Source of the DNA: Anaeromyxobacter sp.
Lineage (GTDB): Bacteria > Myxococcota > Myxococcia > Myxococcales > Anaeromyxobacteraceae
Assembly (NCBI GenBank): GCA_020028115.1
Contig: JAHWYA010000060.1
Coordinates: 1 to 7,955 of the forward strand
Direction of reading: 5' to 3'
Length of the DNA: 7,955 bases
The notes below the pieces were generated by a model that was not told the origin of the DNA, searched no databases, and was given only the letters and a program-made list of their open reading frames with translations. The translations under genes were made by a program, and so were the position numbers. Numbering within the stretch: the first letter of the stretch is position 1; every line of letters starts with the position of its first letter. Of this stretch, positions 5,871 to 7,955 are shown piece after piece.

Positions 5871-6622
5871 CGAAGCCCCCGCTCCTCGCGACCCGCGCGG
5901 TGTCGAAGCACTTCGGCGGCCTCAAGGCCGTCGACGAGGTCGACCTCGAGCTCGCCCAGGGCGAGATCCTCGGCGTCATCGGCCCGAACGGCGCCGGGAA
6001 GACGACCCTCTTCAGCCTCATCGCGGGCTCGATCCAGCCGACCTCGGGCGAGGTCCTGATGCGCGGGCACGAGGTCTCGGGGCGCCCCGCGTACAGGCTC
6101 GTCCGCGCCGGCGTCGTCCGCACCCACCAGCTCGTCCGCCCGTTCCCGAACCTCACCGTCGCGGAGAACGTCACGGTCGGCGCCATCCACGGCGCCTGGC
6201 GCGACGAGGCGTCGCCGCGCGCCCGCGCCGCGGAGGTCCTGGAGTTCGTGGGGCTCGCGGAGCGCGCGAACGAGCTCCCGGGCACGCTCACGCTCGCCGG
6301 GCGCAAGCGGCTCGAGCTCGCCCGCGCGCTCGCCATCGTCCCGCTCGTGCTCATGCTCGACGAGGTGATCGCCGGCGTGAACCCGGTGGAGGCGATGAAG
6401 CTCGCGGCGCTCATCCGCCGGATCCGCGACGAGCGCGGCGTCTCGATCGTCATGATCGAGCACGTCATGCCGGCGGTGATGTCGCTCTCCGACCGGATCG
6501 CCGTCCTCGACCACGGGAAGAAGATCGCCGAGGGGAAGCCGGCCGAGGTCGCCGCGAACCCGCTCGTCGTCGAGGCGTACCTCGGCAAGGGCGCCGCCGA
6601 GGAAGGAGCGACGCCCGCATGA
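5867..6622 (+). CDS. livG: ABC transporter ATP-binding protein LivG
   Basis: This 251-aa cytoplasmic ATPase energises the importer as a heterodimer with LivF. Visible motifs are Walker A GPNGAGKT (39-46), Q-loop Gln88 in VRTHQLVRPF, Walker B VLMLDE (161-166, catalytic Glu166) and the switch His199 in MIEHV. The ABC signature is degenerate: LTLAGRKRLE (141-150) replaces LSGGQ, and the residue after the catalytic Glu is Val instead of Pro (DEVIAGVNP). As I recall, both variants occur in a known LivG/BraF subgroup, so the protein is not obviously defective. The C-terminus carries the typical NPLVVEAYLGKG ending of LivG. The start overlaps the livM stop codon, and the stop overlaps the livF start. 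Confidence 0.92.
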   Translation: MTKPPLLATRAVSKHFGGLKAVDEVDLELAQGEILGVIGPNGAGKTTLFSLIAGSIQPTSGEVLMRGHEVSGRPAYRLVRAGVVRTHQLVRPFPNLTVAENVTVGAIHGAWRDEASPRARAAEVLEFVGLAERANELPGTLTLAGRKRLELARALAIVPLVLMLDEVIAGVNPVEAMKLAALIRRIRDERGVSIVMIEHVMPAVMSLSDRIAVLDHGKKIAEGKPAEVAANPLVVEAYLGKGAAEEGATPA

Positions 6623-7338
6623 CCGGCGCCCCGATGCTCGAGGTCGACGGGATCGACGTCTTCTACGGCGACGTCCAGGTGCTCTACGGGCTCTCGCTCG
6701 AGGTGCGCGAGGGCGAGATCGTGACGCTGCTCGGCTCGAACGGCGCCGGGAAGACCACGACGCTCCGCGCGATCTCCGGGCTGCGCCCGCCCCGCAAGGG
6801 CGAGATCCGGTTCCGCGGCCGCTCCCTCGCGTCGCTCCCCGCCGCGAGGCGGGCGGAGCTCGGGATCGCCCTCGTGCCGGAGGGGCGGGAGCTCTGGCCC
6901 CAGCTCACCGTCCGCGAGAACCTCGACCTCGGCGCCTACCACCCCCGCGTCCGCGCGAACGCCGCCCGGAACCTCGAGACGGTCCTCGCGATGTTCCCGA
7001 GGCTGCGCGAGCGGAGCTCGCAGGTCGCCGGGAGCCTCTCCGGCGGCGAGCAGCAGATGTGCGCCATCGCCCGCGCGCTCATGTCCGAGCCCACGTTCCT
7101 CATGCTCGACGAGCCGAGCCTCGGGCTCGCGCCGGTCCTCGTCGAGCAGGTGATGCGCACGGTGGCGGAGCTGCACGCGTCCGGGATCACCGTCCTCCTC
7201 GTCGAGCAGAACCTGCGCAAGGCGCTCGAGGTCGCGCAGCGCGGGACGGTGATCGAGACGGGGCGCGTCCGCCTCGAGGGGACGAGCGCGGAGCTCTCGC
7301 GGAACCCGGAGATCCGGGCGGCGTACCTCGGGATCTGA
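6619..7338 (+). CDS. livF: ABC transporter ATP-binding protein LivF
   Basis: This 239-aa ATPase is the partner of LivG. It shows Walker A GSNGAGKT (39-46), the LivF-typical LVPEGRELWPQLTVRENL (85-102) with Glu88 at the Q-loop position, the canonical signature LSGGEQQ (140-146), Walker B FLMLDE (160-165, catalytic Glu165) and VEQN (195-198), where Gln197 sits at the usual switch-His position. It ends NPEIRAAYLGI, the standard LivF C-terminus. The ATG overlaps the livG stop codon; in addition AAGGAG at 6603-6608, 10 nt upstream, gives this gene its own ribosome binding site inside the livG coding region. Only 3 nt separate its stop from the next gene. Confidence 0.93.
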   Translation: MTGAPMLEVDGIDVFYGDVQVLYGLSLEVREGEIVTLLGSNGAGKTTTLRAISGLRPPRKGEIRFRGRSLASLPAARRAELGIALVPEGRELWPQLTVRENLDLGAYHPRVRANAARNLETVLAMFPRLRERSSQVAGSLSGGEQQMCAIARALMSEPTFLMLDEPSLGLAPVLVEQVMRTVAELHASGITVLLVEQNLRKALEVAQRGTVIETGRVRLEGTSAELSRNPEIRAAYLGI

Positions 7339-7341
7339 CCG

Positions 7342-7955
7342 ATGGCGGCCCTCATCGCCCACCGCGCGCTGTACCAGGTGGTCGCCGATCGCCTGCGCCA
7401 GCTCATCTACGACGGCGAGCTCGCGCCGGGGACGTTCATCGACGAGCGCGCCCTCGTCGAGCGGTTCGGGACGAGCCGCACGCCGCTGCGCGAGGCGCTG
7501 AAGGTGCTCCACGCCGAGGGGCTCGTGCGGCTCGCCCCGCGCCGGGGATCGTGGGTCGCGGGCGAGCTCGGGCCCCGGGACCTCGACGAGATCTTCCCGC
7601 TCATGGCGCTGCTCGAGGGGCTCTGCGCGTTCGAGGCGGTGAAGAAGGCGAGCGCCGCCGACGTGAAGCGGCTCGAGGCGCTGCACGCGCGGCTCGAGCG
7701 GTACGCGGCCCAGGGCGACGTCGCCCGGTACTACGAGCAGAACTACGAGTTCCACGAGGCGGTCCAGGAGCTCGCCGCGAACCCGTACCTCTCCCGCGCC
7801 GTCTCCGAGCTGCGCAGGTTCCTGCGCCTGCTCCGCGGCCGGCAGCTCCGCCTCGCGGGCCGGCTCGCCGCCTCGCTCGCGGAGCACCGCCGGCTCATGC
7901 GCGCGGTGCGCCGCCGCGATCCCGAGGAGGCGGAGCGGGTGATGCGGGAGCACCT
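7342..7955 (+). CDS. GntR/FadR-family (FCD) transcriptional regulator, 3' end cut
   Basis: The reading frame from the ATG at 7342 runs off the window after 204 full codons; FCD regulators are usually 210-250 aa, so only a short tail is missing. Residues about 8-73 form the GntR winged helix: VADRLRQLIYDGELAPG (14-30), LVERFGTSRTPLREALKVL (38-56) with the recognition helix, and GLVRLAPRRGSWV (60-72). The rest is a helical FCD ligand-binding domain with LLEGLCA (90-96), NYEFHEAV (134-141), EHRRLM (181-186) and REH (202-204). Asn134, His138, His182 and His204 match the metal-site positions of FCD proteins, with Asn in place of the common Asp. FCD regulators typically respond to organic acids. 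Placed 3 nt after livF, it probably controls this operon and itself, possibly also the synthetase. Confidence 0.88.
   Translation, partial: MAALIAHRALYQVVADRLRQLIYDGELAPGTFIDERALVERFGTSRTPLREALKVLHAEGLVRLAPRRGSWVAGELGPRDLDEIFPLMALLEGLCAFEAVKKASAADVKRLEALHARLERYAAQGDVARYYEQNYEFHEAVQELAANPYLSRAVSELRRFLRLLRGRQLRLAGRLAASLAEHRRLMRAVRRRDPEEAERVMREH

Noticed and set aside
5794..7953. Minus-strand open frame of 719 codons opposite livG, livF and the regulator
   Set aside because: It is antisense to three confidently identified genes and has no recognisable domain; it reflects GC-driven lack of stop codons.
1..7955. tRNA, rRNA, CRISPR, transposon or phage elements
   Set aside because: I looked for repeat-spacer patterns, terminal inverted repeats, transposase or integrase motifs and conserved RNA-gene sequences, and saw none.

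Overview
The window comes from a bacterium with very high GC content (by eye about 70-75%). Its coding regions use almost only G or C at third codon positions, with heavy use of CTC, GCG, CGC, GAG and AAG. This style, together with the gene content, suggests a soil-type proteobacterial or myxobacterial lineage; an Anaeromyxobacter-like member of the Myxococcota is my best guess. That guess rests on composition alone and is weak. There are no rRNA genes, tRNA genes, insertion sequences or CRISPR arrays.

Layout. Positions 1-447 are mostly non-coding but hold a 33-codon ORF (206-307) with coding-like composition, and the promoter and leader of the next gene. Positions 448-1122 (+) encode a secreted DUF4253-domain protein of unknown function. 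It runs tail-to-tail into an acyl-CoA synthetase of the MatB/ACSF3 (malonyl-CoA synthetase) type on the minus strand (1112-2572), and the two coding regions overlap by 11 bp. A 187-bp divergent intergenic region (2573-2759) holds a strong GC hairpin and a conspicuous AT-rich dyad, the likely shared promoter/operator.

The rest of the window is a tightly packed plus-strand operon for a complete branched-chain amino acid-type (HAAT, Liv) ABC importer. It encodes a periplasmic binding protein (2760-4013), permease LivH (4018-4893), permease LivM (4890-5870), ATPase LivG (5867-6622) and ATPase LivF (6619-7338). A GntR/FadR-family (FCD) regulator (7342 onward) is cut by the right edge. Three junctions are ATGA start/stop overlaps and the other two have gaps of 3-4 nt, so all six genes are probably co-transcribed and translationally coupled.

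Together the synthetase, importer and FCD regulator look like an uptake, CoA-activation and sensing module for a small carboxylic acid. In the rhizobial mat system a GntR regulator and MatB handle malonate. Here the carrier is a Liv-type ABC importer, and the substrate cannot be settled from sequence; ordinary branched-chain amino acid uptake next to an unrelated synthetase is the conservative alternative. No clearly new biological system is visible. The points most worth checking are the symmetric AT dyad, the uptake/activation hypothesis, the asymmetric ATPase pair, and the small ORFs and SD-masking hairpins upstream of the DUF4253 gene.
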